Shown piece by piece: positions 33,925 to 42,059 of a stretch of 64,000 bases of DNA. Location of the stretch: NCBI RefSeq assembly GCF_051903925.1, contig NZ_CP173678.1, forward strand, positions 2,294,001 to 2,358,000. The letters are read 5' to 3'. The notes beneath the pieces were generated by a model, which had not been told where the DNA came from, made no database searches, and was given only the letters and a program-made list of their open reading frames with translations. Both the position numbers and the translations under genes were made by a program. Positions within the stretch are counted from its first letter, which is position 1. Every line of letters starts with the position of its first letter. Source of the DNA: G051903925 sp051903925 (GTDB lineage: Bacteria; Pseudomonadota; Alphaproteobacteria; Zavarziniales; Zavarziniaceae).

Positions 33925-33936
33925 CGTTTAGGCTAG
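33925..33936 (+). promoter_or_regulatory. Motif upstream of luxR (CGTTTAGGCTAG)
   Basis: CGTTTAGGCTAG lies 44-55 bp before the luxR start. A near-identical motif, CGTTAAGGCTAC, is at 8994-9005 before the TerB-like gene. It may be a promoter element used by this genome. Function is not established. Confidence 0.3.
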
Positions 33937-33979
33937 ACTCAATGCCAGTGCAGCCGAGACTGCAGCAGCGGGATTCGAG

Positions 33980-34705
33980 ATGGCGGACGGGGGACATGAG
34001 GGCAAAGGCCCCGGCGACGATGCTCAGCCCGTCATTCCGGACTTCGAGACCGAGGAGGCGCTGGTCGCCTTCATCTGCAGCCGCCTGGACGAACTGGGCC
34101 TGACCGACTTCTGCCTGTTCGCCGACGAGCGCAACAAGCGCGTCCGTGGCGTGTTCTGCCGCACGACGCCCAACCAGTTCCATCTGCGCTACATCAAGCT
34201 GAAGTGCTACCCGGTCGATCCGGTCGTCCTGCGGCTGCGCACGGCAACGGCGGCGTTCACCTGGAGCAGCCTGGATTTCACCGCGATGTCGGCGCGACAG
34301 CTGGCGATCTTCGACGTAGCGCGCAAGTTCGCGTTTCGTAACGGGGTGGCGGTTCCACTGCCGTTGCCGAACCGGGAACTGGCGATCTTCACGACCTATT
34401 CGACGCGGGAGGACATCTCGGACGACACCGTGGTCGCCGTAGGCGACCTGGCGCGGCAGGCGATGGCCGGATACATCCAGATCAGCGGCGGTGCCATTCC
34501 TGAGCTCAAGGCCCTGTCGGAGCGCGAGCAGGAGGTCCTGACCTGGGCCGCCCGCGGCAAGAGCAATGCTGAGATCGCGATCATCCTGACCCTGTCGGAC
34601 AAAACGGTCGAGTACCACTGGCTCAGCATCCGCAAGAAGCTGAACGCCAGCAACCGGACCATGGCCGTGGCCATCGCCATCGCGCGCAGCCTGATCCATC
34701 CCTGA
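33980..34705 (+). CDS. LuxR-family quorum-sensing regulator
   Basis: This 241-residue protein has an autoinducer-binding domain and a C-terminal LuxR helix-turn-helix (LSEREQEVLTWAARGKSNAE through LSDKTVEYH, about residues 178-236). In the ligand pocket, Tyr71, Asp80 and Trp95 align by spacing with TraR Tyr61, Asp70 and Trp85; the position matching Trp57 is Phe67. It directly precedes a luxI gene on the same strand, so it is the likely receptor for that signal. The start at ATG 33980 gives a normal-length N terminus. Confidence 0.92.
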   Translation: MADGGHEGKGPGDDAQPVIPDFETEEALVAFICSRLDELGLTDFCLFADERNKRVRGVFCRTTPNQFHLRYIKLKCYPVDPVVLRLRTATAAFTWSSLDFTAMSARQLAIFDVARKFAFRNGVAVPLPLPNRELAIFTTYSTREDISDDTVVAVGDLARQAMAGYIQISGGAIPELKALSEREQEVLTWAARGKSNAEIAIILTLSDKTVEYHWLSIRKKLNASNRTMAVAIAIARSLIHP

Positions 34706-34873
34706 AGCCGCGCCGGAGCACCGGCACCTGGCTGCGGACCATCGCTCCGCATTATTGGCACTGTATAGGATGACCGGTGGCGAGAAATTCTCTGCCATGA
34801 GCGTCAATGGCTGCTGCTGCATAGCATGTTATTCACTTCGGTCCAGGAGTATCCAGGAGGTGAATACAGTAAT

Positions 34874-34885
34874 ATTCAATTGAAT
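34874..34885. promoter_or_regulatory. 12-bp palindrome upstream of luxI
   Basis: ATTCAATTGAAT (34874-34885) is a perfect palindrome in an unusually AT-rich stretch. It lies within the luxR-luxI gap, 84 bp before the luxI start. It could be a protein-binding site; nothing more is seen. Confidence 0.35.
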
Positions 34886-34891
34886 AGCATT

Positions 34892-34908
34892 GTAATGCCC
34901 GGGATTAC
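34892..34908. promoter_or_regulatory. Candidate lux box upstream of luxI
   Basis: GTAAT (34892-34896) and ATTAC (34904-34908) are exact complements around GCCCGGG. This 17-bp dyad resembles a lux box in form. It ends 61 bp before the luxI start, a plausible distance for LuxR-type activation. The sequence does not match the classical lux box consensus closely. Confidence 0.4.
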
Positions 34909-34969
34909 CCTAGGTTACACAGGCATTTTCGTGAACAATTATCGGGCTCCACAGAAGGGGAGTGCCACG

Positions 34970-35674
34970 ATGATTTTTGTTGTGGAGCCGGGAAATCGGC
35001 ATCTCTATGGCGAACTGCTGACCGACATGCATCGACTGCGCTATGACTGTTTCATCCGTGAACGGAAATGGTCGCTGCCCTGCGCCGAGAACGACGAGCG
35101 GGACGAGTTCGACCACAAGTTCGCAACCTATCTGCTGCACCTCGACCGGCTGGATGGCGAGATCCGGGTCAGCGGCATGTTCCGCATCGTGCCGACGACG
35201 GCGCCCACCATGTTCGATTCGGTGTTCCGCGACCTGTTCGACGTGGAGCCGCCCAGCGGCCCGCATGTGGCCGAGGGCTCGCGCCAGTGCGTCGCGTCCT
35301 GGGCACGCAAGCGGCGGCCCGGCTGGTACGTGAATGGCGAGGTGCTGACCTCGGTCGGCGAGTATTGCCTGGGCCGCGGCATCCGCCATGGCCTGATGGT
35401 GTCCGACGTGGGCCATACAGCCCGCCTGATCGCGCATGGCTATGACATCCGCCAGATGGGCGGCAGCCGTGTCACGGACGGGCAGGAGGTCGCCGCCTAT
35501 CTCCACACGTTCAGCGAGGAGCATACCGTCCTGGCGCGTGACAAGGCGGGGCTGAAGGGGCCGCTGTGCGTGCAGCCGGCGATCAAGGCCGACCTGGACG
35601 CCCTGCTGGCGACCCTGCCCGAGCGGCGGCCGATGGTCGACGCCGAGCCAGCGCTGCGCAGCGCCGCGGAGTAG
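34970..35674 (+). CDS. Acyl-homoserine lactone synthase LuxI
   Basis: LuxI makes an acyl-homoserine lactone from S-adenosylmethionine and an acyl donor. Counting from ATG 34970, the canonical residues fall exactly at Arg24, Phe28, Trp34, Asp45 and Asp48. The later ones are Arg72 (RVSGMFRI), Glu102 and Arg105 (EGSRQC). AGGGGAG (34956-34962) lies 7 bp upstream, so the start is secure. An in-frame ATG at 34826 is rejected. The length of 234 is a little longer than the typical 200-220. Acyl chain specificity cannot be read. It follows luxR and precedes a crotonase gene. Confidence 0.96.
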   Translation: MIFVVEPGNRHLYGELLTDMHRLRYDCFIRERKWSLPCAENDERDEFDHKFATYLLHLDRLDGEIRVSGMFRIVPTTAPTMFDSVFRDLFDVEPPSGPHVAEGSRQCVASWARKRRPGWYVNGEVLTSVGEYCLGRGIRHGLMVSDVGHTARLIAHGYDIRQMGGSRVTDGQEVAAYLHTFSEEHTVLARDKAGLKGPLCVQPAIKADLDALLATLPERRPMVDAEPALRSAAE

Positions 35675-35794
35675 GCCCCTCTTCGTATCGCTCGACCGGT
35701 GCGCTGCTCCTCTCCAGTCCAGGCCCTACGCAAGGCGTGCGGGATGGGGTAGGAGTGGCGCGCCAACCGTCGACAGAACGAAGGGAGAGAGACG

Positions 35795-36604
35795 ATGGAC
35801 TACCAGCACCTGGTCATCCGCAAGGAGGGCCCCGTCGACCATGTCACGCTGAATCGTCCGAACGAACTGAACTCGCTGAACGACCGCCTGGTCGACGAGC
35901 TGCTGGACTATTTCCACAACCTCTATTTCGACCGGTCGGTGCGGATCGTCACGATCCGTGGCGCGGGCCGTGCCTTCTCCGCCGGCCTGGACCTGAAGCA
36001 GACCCGCTCGAACGAGAACCCGGGCGCGGTCAACGGCTCCGTCTCGGACGGCCTGAAGTCGCAACGCCGCATCAGCGAGATCGTGATGCGCATGCGCCGC
36101 TGCCCGCAGCCGATCATCTCCCTGGTCCATGGTCCTGCCTGCGGCGGCGGCTTCGCGATCGCGCTGGCCTCCGACATCCGCGTCGGCGGCAAGTCGCTGA
36201 AGATGAACGCGGCCTTCATCCGCATCGGCCTGTCGGCCTGCGATATCGGCGTCAGCTACTTCCTGCCGCGCCTGGTTGGCGTGTCCGTCGCGTCGGAGCT
36301 GATGCTGACCGGGCGCTTCATCTATGCCGAGCGCGCGCTGGCGACCGGCCTCGTCTCCTGCGTCGTCGATGACGACAAGATGGAGCAGGAGGCCCAGGTG
36401 TTCATCGACGAGATGCTGGGCACGACCCCGATCGGCCTGCGCCTGACCAAGGAATGTCTGAACCATTCGGTCGACGCCAACAGCCTGGAACAGGCGATCG
36501 CGATGGAGGATCGCAACCAGATCCTGGCGGCGCAGTCGGCCGACTTCCGCGAAGGCATCAGCGCGTTCCTGCAGAAGCGCAAGCCCGTCTACAACGACAC
36601 CTGA
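35795..36604 (+). CDS. Enoyl-CoA hydratase/isomerase (crotonase) family protein lacking usual catalytic Glu residues
   Basis: This 269-residue crotonase-fold protein has the oxyanion-hole segments FSAGLDLK (61-68) and GPACGGG (113-119). The two catalytic glutamates of classical enoyl-CoA hydratase are replaced: Ala121 where GGGCE has Glu, and Phe141 where the PEILLG segment has Glu. Asp150 in GLSACD could be catalytic as in dienoyl-CoA isomerase-like members. The reaction is therefore uncertain. AAGGGAGAGAG just upstream supports ATG 35795. It follows luxI by 120 bp on the same strand. Confidence 0.85.
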   Translation: MDYQHLVIRKEGPVDHVTLNRPNELNSLNDRLVDELLDYFHNLYFDRSVRIVTIRGAGRAFSAGLDLKQTRSNENPGAVNGSVSDGLKSQRRISEIVMRMRRCPQPIISLVHGPACGGGFAIALASDIRVGGKSLKMNAAFIRIGLSACDIGVSYFLPRLVGVSVASELMLTGRFIYAERALATGLVSCVVDDDKMEQEAQVFIDEMLGTTPIGLRLTKECLNHSVDANSLEQAIAMEDRNQILAAQSADFREGISAFLQKRKPVYNDT

Positions 36605-36616
36605 GGCAGGTGCCTC

Positions 36617-36651
36617 GCCCTCTCCCGTCGCATTCCGCGAGGGGAGAGGGC
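36617..36651. terminator. Bidirectional terminator-like hairpin between convergent genes
   Basis: GCCCTCTCCC (36617-36626) and GGGAGAGGGC (36642-36651) are exact 10-bp complements with a 15-nt loop. The hairpin lies in the 60-bp gap between the convergent crotonase gene and the lipoprotein gene. No T-tract follows either side, so termination would be weak or Rho-assisted. Confidence 0.5.
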
Positions 36652-36664
36652 CAAGGCGGCGCGT

Positions 36665-37390
36665 TCAGGGGAGCCGGTTGCCGTAGGCGTCGTAGCCCGG
36701 CGTGCCCATGGGGGCGACGGTACCCGGCATCAGGTAGGCATTGGCATCGGCCGGGACCGCCATGGCCGGCCGGCCGATCGTCGGTACGTCGTTGGCGATG
36801 GGGACGCTGCCCGCCGGCCGCGCCAGGGGCGCGGGGCGGACGCCGGCCGCCGGGGGTGACACCGGCATCGCCACCGGCGAGGGCGGCACGATCGGCGCCA
36901 GGGCCTGCGCCGGGACCGGCCTTGCGCCGGTCAGGGCCCGCGGCGGCGGTGGCGCCGGCACGATGGGCAGGGGATCGGTCCCGATCGCGGTCCGTGCCGG
37001 TGCGGGCCCCTGCGACCCCAGCGCAGCGGGCGAGAGGACGGCCGGCGCAAGCGGCGTCACGGCCACAAGCGGATCGGCCCGTGTGGCCGGTGCCGGCGCC
37101 GCCTGAAGCGTTCCGGCGGGCAGCGTAGCGGGAGCCGTGGTCGCAACGGGCGGCGGGGGCGGCAGGGCGCGCGCCTGGCCGCTCACCGGCGGCGCAAGGC
37201 TGGGCTGCGGCGGCACGACGTAAGACGGCGCAGGCATCGGCACCGGCGGGCTGGGCAGGCCTTCCACCGCCGACTTGCCCATGTAGCTGTCCCGCACCTG
37301 AGGCACCAGGACGCAACCCGACAGCGTCAGCCCAAGAACCGTCAGGGCAAGAAACGGCAGGGCAGGGACGGGCGGGGTCGGGGCTCGCAT
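36665..37390 (-). CDS. Proline/alanine-rich lipoprotein, unknown function
   Basis: The 241-residue protein has a signal peptide and lipobox LSGC ending at Cys26. The rest is low-complexity and rich in Pro, Ala and Val, with no folded domain seen. Codon choice is similar to its neighbours. It is convergent with the crotonase gene and divergent from the amidase gene. Low-complexity Pro-rich sequence can arise in spurious frames of high-GC DNA, but the lipobox argues that it is real. Confidence 0.55.
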   Translation of the reverse strand: MRAPTPPVPALPFLALTVLGLTLSGCVLVPQVRDSYMGKSAVEGLPSPPVPMPAPSYVVPPQPSLAPPVSGQARALPPPPPVATTAPATLPAGTLQAAPAPATRADPLVAVTPLAPAVLSPAALGSQGPAPARTAIGTDPLPIVPAPPPPRALTGARPVPAQALAPIVPPSPVAMPVSPPAAGVRPAPLARPAGSVPIANDVPTIGRPAMAVPADANAYLMPGTVAPMGTPGYDAYGNRLP

Positions 37391-37549
37391 GGGGGCGCAC
37401 GCTAGGGCACGGCCCTGCCCTTTGCAATGTGGCGGAAGGCCCGGCGGCGCCGGCCGGGATCGGGCTTTTCCGCGATCCGCGGAATGCTACAGTCCGGCGT
37501 CACCGTGGCCCTGGCCCCGGTTTTCCTTGCGGGCGTCGTGGAGAGTCGG

Positions 37550-38953
37550 ATGAGCGACCTGGGCTGGCTGAGTGCGACGGAACTTCTGACGGCCTATCGC
37601 CGCCGCAGCCTGTCCCCGGTCGAGGTGACAACCGCGCTGCTGGACCGGATCGCCCGCCTGGACCGCAAGGTCAATGCCTTCTGCCTGGTCGACCATGACC
37701 GCGCCCTGGCCGATGCCCGGGCAAGCGAGGCGCGCTGGGTCGCCGGCCGGCCGCAGGGCCGCCTGGACGGTGTGCCGACCGGCATCAAGGACCTGCTTCT
37801 GACCAAGGGCTGGCCCACGCTGCGTGGCTCGCTCTCGACGAGTGCGGCGCAGGCCTGGGAGGTCGACGCGCCCAGCGTCGCCCGCCTGCGCGAGCACGGC
37901 GCCATCCTGCTGGGCAAGACGACCACTCCCGAATTCGGCTGGAAGGGTGTCACCGACAACCCGCTGACCGGCATCACGCGCAATCCCTGGGACCTGACCA
38001 GGACGCCGGGCGGCTCCTCCGGTGGCGCGTCGGCGGCACTGGCCGCGGGCTTCGTGCCCATCGCTCCGGGCACCGACGGCGGCGGCTCGATCCGCATCCC
38101 GGCAAGCCTGGCCGGGGTCGTGGGGCACAAGCCCAGCTTCGGCCGGGTACCGGCCTATCCGGCCAGCCCGTTCGGCACGGTCGCCCATGTCGGGCCGATG
38201 ACGCGCACGGTGGCCGATGCCGCCCTGATGCTGACCGTGATGGCGGAGCCCGACGCCCGCGACTGGTACGCCCTGCCCTATGAGGCGCGCGACTTCTCGA
38301 TCGGCCTCAATGACGGGGTGCGGGGCCTGCGCATCGCCTACAGCCCGCGGCTTGGCTACGTCACCAATGTCCAGCCGGAAGTGGCGGCCGCCGTGGCCAG
38401 TGCCGCCCGCATGTTCGAGGCGCTGGGCGCCCAGGTGGATGAGGTCGATCCCGGCTTCGCCGATCCGGCAGGCCTGTTCCGCACCCTGTGGTGGTCGGGG
38501 GCTGCGGCGGCCCTTGGCGACCTGCCGCCTGAAAGGAAGGCGAAGCTCGACCCCGGTCTTGCCCATGCCGTCGAGGGCGGCCTGGCGATCTCGAAGAAGG
38601 AATACATCCAGGCGACGCTGGACCGGGCGGCCCTGGGCGCCAGCATGAACGCTTTCCACCAGACCTATGACCTGCTGCTGACGCCGGCGACGTCGGTCGT
38701 CGCCTTTGCCGCGGGCCAGTTGGCCCCCGATCCGGTGGAGACGAAGGACTGGGTCAACTGGACGCCCTTCAGCTTCCCCTTCAACCTGACGCAGCAACCG
38801 GCGATCTCCGTGCCTTGCGGCTTTACCGAGGCGGGCCTGCCGATCGGGCTGCAGCTGGTGGGATCGCGCTATGACGATGCGCTGGTCCTGCGCGCCGCCC
38901 GCGCCTATGAGGCGGCGACCTCGTGGTCGGCCCGCCGGCCCGATTTCGGCTGA
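37550..38953 (+). CDS. Amidase-signature family protein
   Basis: This 467-residue amidase has the Ser-cisSer-Lys triad: Lys80 in PTGIKDLLLTKG, Ser156 in TPGGSSGGAS, and Ser180 in GTDGGGSIRIP. It hydrolyses an amide; the substrate is unknown. The ATG at 37550 has GGAG 6 bp upstream and gives the usual N terminus (WLSATELLTAYRRRSLSPVEV). The frame extends further back but there is no ribosome-binding site there. It ends 11 bp before the NAD(P)HX repair gene. Confidence 0.92.
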   Translation: MSDLGWLSATELLTAYRRRSLSPVEVTTALLDRIARLDRKVNAFCLVDHDRALADARASEARWVAGRPQGRLDGVPTGIKDLLLTKGWPTLRGSLSTSAAQAWEVDAPSVARLREHGAILLGKTTTPEFGWKGVTDNPLTGITRNPWDLTRTPGGSSGGASAALAAGFVPIAPGTDGGGSIRIPASLAGVVGHKPSFGRVPAYPASPFGTVAHVGPMTRTVADAALMLTVMAEPDARDWYALPYEARDFSIGLNDGVRGLRIAYSPRLGYVTNVQPEVAAAVASAARMFEALGAQVDEVDPGFADPAGLFRTLWWSGAAAALGDLPPERKAKLDPGLAHAVEGGLAISKKEYIQATLDRAALGASMNAFHQTYDLLLTPATSVVAFAAGQLAPDPVETKDWVNWTPFSFPFNLTQQPAISVPCGFTEAGLPIGLQLVGSRYDDALVLRAARAYEAATSWSARRPDFG

Positions 38954-38964
38954 GCGGCGGCGCC

Positions 38965-40488
38965 ATGACCCCCCAGGAGCGCGACGCCGCGCTGCTCGAC
39001 TGCGCCGGCATGGGGCGCGCGGACCAGTTGACGATCGCGGGCGGCACGCCTGGCGTCGTCCTGATGGAGCGCGCCGGCCGCGGTGCGGCCCAGGCGATCC
39101 AGGCCCGCTTCAAGCCGGTGCCGACCATCGTCCTGTGCGGACCCGGCAACAATGGCGGCGATGGGTTCGTGGTCGCCCGCCGCCTGTCGGACGAGGGCTG
39201 GGATGTCCTGGTCGCCTCCCTCGTGCCGCCGGAGGCGCTGCGCGGCGATGCCGCCCTGATGCAGGGACGCTGGAACGGGCCGGTGCTCGACCTGCGCGAA
39301 GGCCTGCTGCAGGGGCGCGGCCTGATCGTGGACGCCCTGTTCGGCGCGGGCCTCAGCCGCCCGCTCGACGGCCCTGCGCTGCGCATGGTCGAGGCGGTCG
39401 CCGCCAGCGGCGTCCCGGTCGTCGCCCTGGACGTGCCGTCGGGCGTCTCTGGCGACAGCGGGCAGGTCCTGGGCGGTGCCGCGCAGGCCGCGCTGACCGT
39501 CACCTTCGTGCGGCGCAAGCCGGGCCACCTGCTGCTGCCCGGGCGGTCGCTGGCGGGCGAGATCGTGGTCATCGACATCGGCGTGGCTGACGCCACGCTC
39601 GACGCGGTCGGCACCCGACAGTTCGAGAACGGCCCCGGCCTGTGGGCGGGCAGCGTGCGCTGGCCGAGGCCGGAGGGGCACAAGTACGACCGCGGCCACG
39701 CCCTGGTCGCGGGCGGTGGCCTGGCCCAGACCGGGGCCAGCCGCCTCGCCGCGCGCGCGGCGCTGCGCGCCGGGGCCGGCCTGGTCACGCTCGCCTCGCC
39801 GCCGGATGCGCTGATGGTCAATGCCTGTCACCTGACCGCCGTCATGCTGGCGCGCATGGACGGGGCGGAGGCGCTGAACGCACTGCTGGAGGATCGCCGC
39901 TTCAACGCCGTGCTGCTGGGGCCCGGCCAGGGCGTCGGGGAGGGCACGCGTGCCTGCGTCGCGGCGGCGCTCAACCGCGGCCGCGCCACCGTGCTCGACG
40001 CCGATGCGCTGACCAGCTTTGCCGACGCGCCGCACGACCTGTTCGGCGCCGTGCGCGGCCCCACCGTCCTGACCCCGCATGAAGGCGAGTTCCGTCGCCT
40101 GTTCCCGGACCTGGCGGACCTGCCGTCGAAGGCGGAACGGGCCGTGGCCGCCGCCGCCCGCGCGCGGGCCGTGGTCATCCTGAAGGGCTCGGATACCGTC
40201 GTGGCCGATCCCGCGGGGATGGTCGTGATCGCGTCGGACGCGCCCGCGACCCTGGCCACGGCTGGCTCGGGCGATGTGCTGGCGGGCATCGTGCTCGGCC
40301 TGCTCGCCGCGGGCATGCCGGCGTTTGAGGCAGCCGCGGCGGCGGTCTGGCTGCATGCGGAGGCAGCGCGCAGCTTTGGCCCCGGCCTGATCGCCGAGGA
40401 CGTGGTCGAGCGCATCCCGCGCGCCCTGGCCGCCCTGGCGGCATGGCCAGAGGGGGAAGCCGTGGCGCCGCGTGTAATCGCCCCTTGA
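38965..40488 (+). CDS. nnrD: Bifunctional NAD(P)HX epimerase / ADP-dependent NAD(P)HX dehydratase
   Basis: This 507-residue fusion repairs hydrated NAD(P)H. The N-terminal YjeF-N (NnrE-type) epimerase has CGPGNNGGDGFVVAR and VDALFGAGLSRPLDGP. The C-terminal dehydratase has LGPGQGVG, ILKGSDTVV and AGSGDVLAGIVLGLLAAG. This fused architecture is common in bacteria. The ATG at 38965 avoids overlapping the amidase gene. The stop at 40488 overlaps the -35 region of the tRNA-Leu promoter. Confidence 0.95.
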   Translation: MTPQERDAALLDCAGMGRADQLTIAGGTPGVVLMERAGRGAAQAIQARFKPVPTIVLCGPGNNGGDGFVVARRLSDEGWDVLVASLVPPEALRGDAALMQGRWNGPVLDLREGLLQGRGLIVDALFGAGLSRPLDGPALRMVEAVAASGVPVVALDVPSGVSGDSGQVLGGAAQAALTVTFVRRKPGHLLLPGRSLAGEIVVIDIGVADATLDAVGTRQFENGPGLWAGSVRWPRPEGHKYDRGHALVAGGGLAQTGASRLAARAALRAGAGLVTLASPPDALMVNACHLTAVMLARMDGAEALNALLEDRRFNAVLLGPGQGVGEGTRACVAAALNRGRATVLDADALTSFADAPHDLFGAVRGPTVLTPHEGEFRRLFPDLADLPSKAERAVAAAARARAVVILKGSDTVVADPAGMVVIASDAPATLATAGSGDVLAGIVLGLLAAGMPAFEAAAAAVWLHAEAARSFGPGLIAEDVVERIPRALAALAAWPEGEAVAPRVIAP

Positions 40489-40515
40489 ACATCTGCGGCC
40501 CCATCGTGCTATAGA
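40485..40515 (+). promoter_or_regulatory. Candidate promoter for tRNA-Leu and tig
   Basis: TTGAAC (40485-40490) and TATAGA (40510-40515) form a -35/-10 pair with a 19-bp spacer, or 18 bp to CTATAG. The tRNA starts 20 bp downstream. It overlaps the end of the NAD(P)HX dehydratase gene. Confidence 0.55.
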
Positions 40516-40535
40516 GGCGCCCCGCTTCGGCCCCA

Positions 40536-40620
40536 GCGGGCGTGGTGGAATTGGTAGACACGCTGGATTTAGGTTCCAGTGACTCACGTCATGGGGGTTC
40601 AAGTCCCTCCGCCCGCACCA
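40536..40620 (+). tRNA. tRNA-Leu(UAG)
   Basis: The 85-nt gene has acceptor arms GCGGGCG and CGCCCGC, discriminator A and encoded CCA. The anticodon stem is CTGGA/TCCAG with loop TTTAGGT, giving anticodon TAG. A long variable arm (GTGACTCACGTCAT region) is typical of leucine tRNAs. It lies 27 bp upstream of trigger factor. Confidence 0.95.
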
Positions 40621-40647
40621 GCGGGGCATTCAACTCGGAAGACCGCA

Positions 40648-42009
40648 ATGGAAGTGACGCAGACGAGCGCCGAAGGTTTGAGGCGGGAATTCCGCGTGGT
40701 GCTCAATTCTGGAGACATCGGCGCGCGCGTCGAGACGCGGCTGAAGCAGCTCTCCGGCGCCATGCGCATGCCGGGCTTCCGCCCGGGCAAGGTCCCCGTC
40801 GCCCTGATCCGCAAGACCCATGGCAAGGCCGTGCTGGGCGAGGTGCTGGAGCAGGCGGTGAACGAGTCGTCGCGCTCGGCGATCGAGGACAACAAGCTGC
40901 GCCCGGCGCTGCAGCCCCGTATCGAGGTGACCAAGTTCGGCGAGGACGAGGGCCTGGAATACACCATGGCCGTCGAGGTCCTGCCCGACGTCGAGCCGGG
41001 CGAGTTCTCGGGCGTTTCGCTGGAGCGCCTGACCGTTCCGGTCGAGGAGGCCGAGGTCGAGCAGTCGCTGGAGCGGCTGGCCTCCTCGCAGAAGCGCTTC
41101 GAGGCAGCGCCCGAGGGGACGGAGGCGGCCGAGGGCAATGCCGTCGTCATCGACTTCCTGGGCAAGAAGGACGGCGTGCCGTTCGACGGCGGCGAGGCCA
41201 AGGACTTCCAGCTGGAGCTGGGCTCAAAGCGCTTCATTCCCGGCTTCGAGGACCAGCTGATCGGCGCCAAGGTGGGCGACGAGCGGGTGATCGCGCTGAA
41301 CTTCCCCGACGACTACCCGGTCAAGGAGCTGGCCGGTCAGCCGGTGACCTTCGATGTCACGGTGAAGGAGGTGCAGAGCGCCGCCGCCGTGTCGATCGAC
41401 GACGAATTCGCGAAGTCCTTCGGCGTCGAATCGCTGGCCGACCTGCGCGCGACGCTGCGCAAGCAGCTTGAATCGCGCTATGGCGACCTCTCGCGCATGC
41501 GACTGAAGCGCGCGCTGCTGGACGCGCTGGCCGAGCAGCATTCGTTCGAGGTGCCCCAGGGCCTGGTCGACCTTGAGCTGGAGCAGATCGTGGCGCAGGC
41601 CGAGCCCGAGCTGCGGCAGGTTCCGGACCAGGAGCTGGACGAGGAGAAGAAGGCCCGGCGGGCCGAGAAGGACGGCGAGTGGCGCCCCATCGCCGAGCGC
41701 CGCGTGCGCCTGGGCCTGCTGCTGGCCGAGGTCGGTCGCCGCAACAACATCCAGGTCAAGCCCGAGGAGGTGAACCGGGCCGTGATGGAGGAGGCGCGCC
41801 GCTATCCGGGCCAGGAGAAGGAGGTCTTCGAGTTCTTCCAGAAGAACGCCCAGGCCCAGGCCCAGCTGCGCGCGCCCATCCTGGAAGAAAAGGTGGTCGA
41901 TTTCATCCTGGAGCTTGTCAAGATCACGGACCGGCAGGTGAGCCTGGAGGAACTGCGTCGCGCGGCAGAGGAGTCGGATGACACCGACGCTCCCGCGTCG
42001 GAGGCCTGA
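40648..42009 (+). CDS. tig: Trigger factor (ribosome-associated chaperone)
   Basis: Trigger factor binds nascent chains at the ribosome exit and has peptidyl-prolyl isomerase activity. The 453-residue protein has the ribosome-docking motif GFRPGKVP at about residues 44-51. The FKBP-like domain (VVIDFLGKKDGVPFDGGEAK, then LIGAKVGDERVI) covers about 150-245. The C-terminal helical arms follow. The ATG at 40648 follows the tRNA-Leu closely. It heads the tig-clpP-clpX-lon-hupB block. Confidence 0.97.
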   Translation: MEVTQTSAEGLRREFRVVLNSGDIGARVETRLKQLSGAMRMPGFRPGKVPVALIRKTHGKAVLGEVLEQAVNESSRSAIEDNKLRPALQPRIEVTKFGEDEGLEYTMAVEVLPDVEPGEFSGVSLERLTVPVEEAEVEQSLERLASSQKRFEAAPEGTEAAEGNAVVIDFLGKKDGVPFDGGEAKDFQLELGSKRFIPGFEDQLIGAKVGDERVIALNFPDDYPVKELAGQPVTFDVTVKEVQSAAAVSIDDEFAKSFGVESLADLRATLRKQLESRYGDLSRMRLKRALLDALAEQHSFEVPQGLVDLELEQIVAQAEPELRQVPDQELDEEKKARRAEKDGEWRPIAERRVRLGLLLAEVGRRNNIQVKPEEVNRAVMEEARRYPGQEKEVFEFFQKNAQAQAQLRAPILEEKVVDFILELVKITDRQVSLEELRRAAEESDDTDAPASEA

Positions 42010-42059
42010 GGGCGGCACCTGGCTACGGATTGCTTGAACGCCTCAGGAGGCATCGTTAG

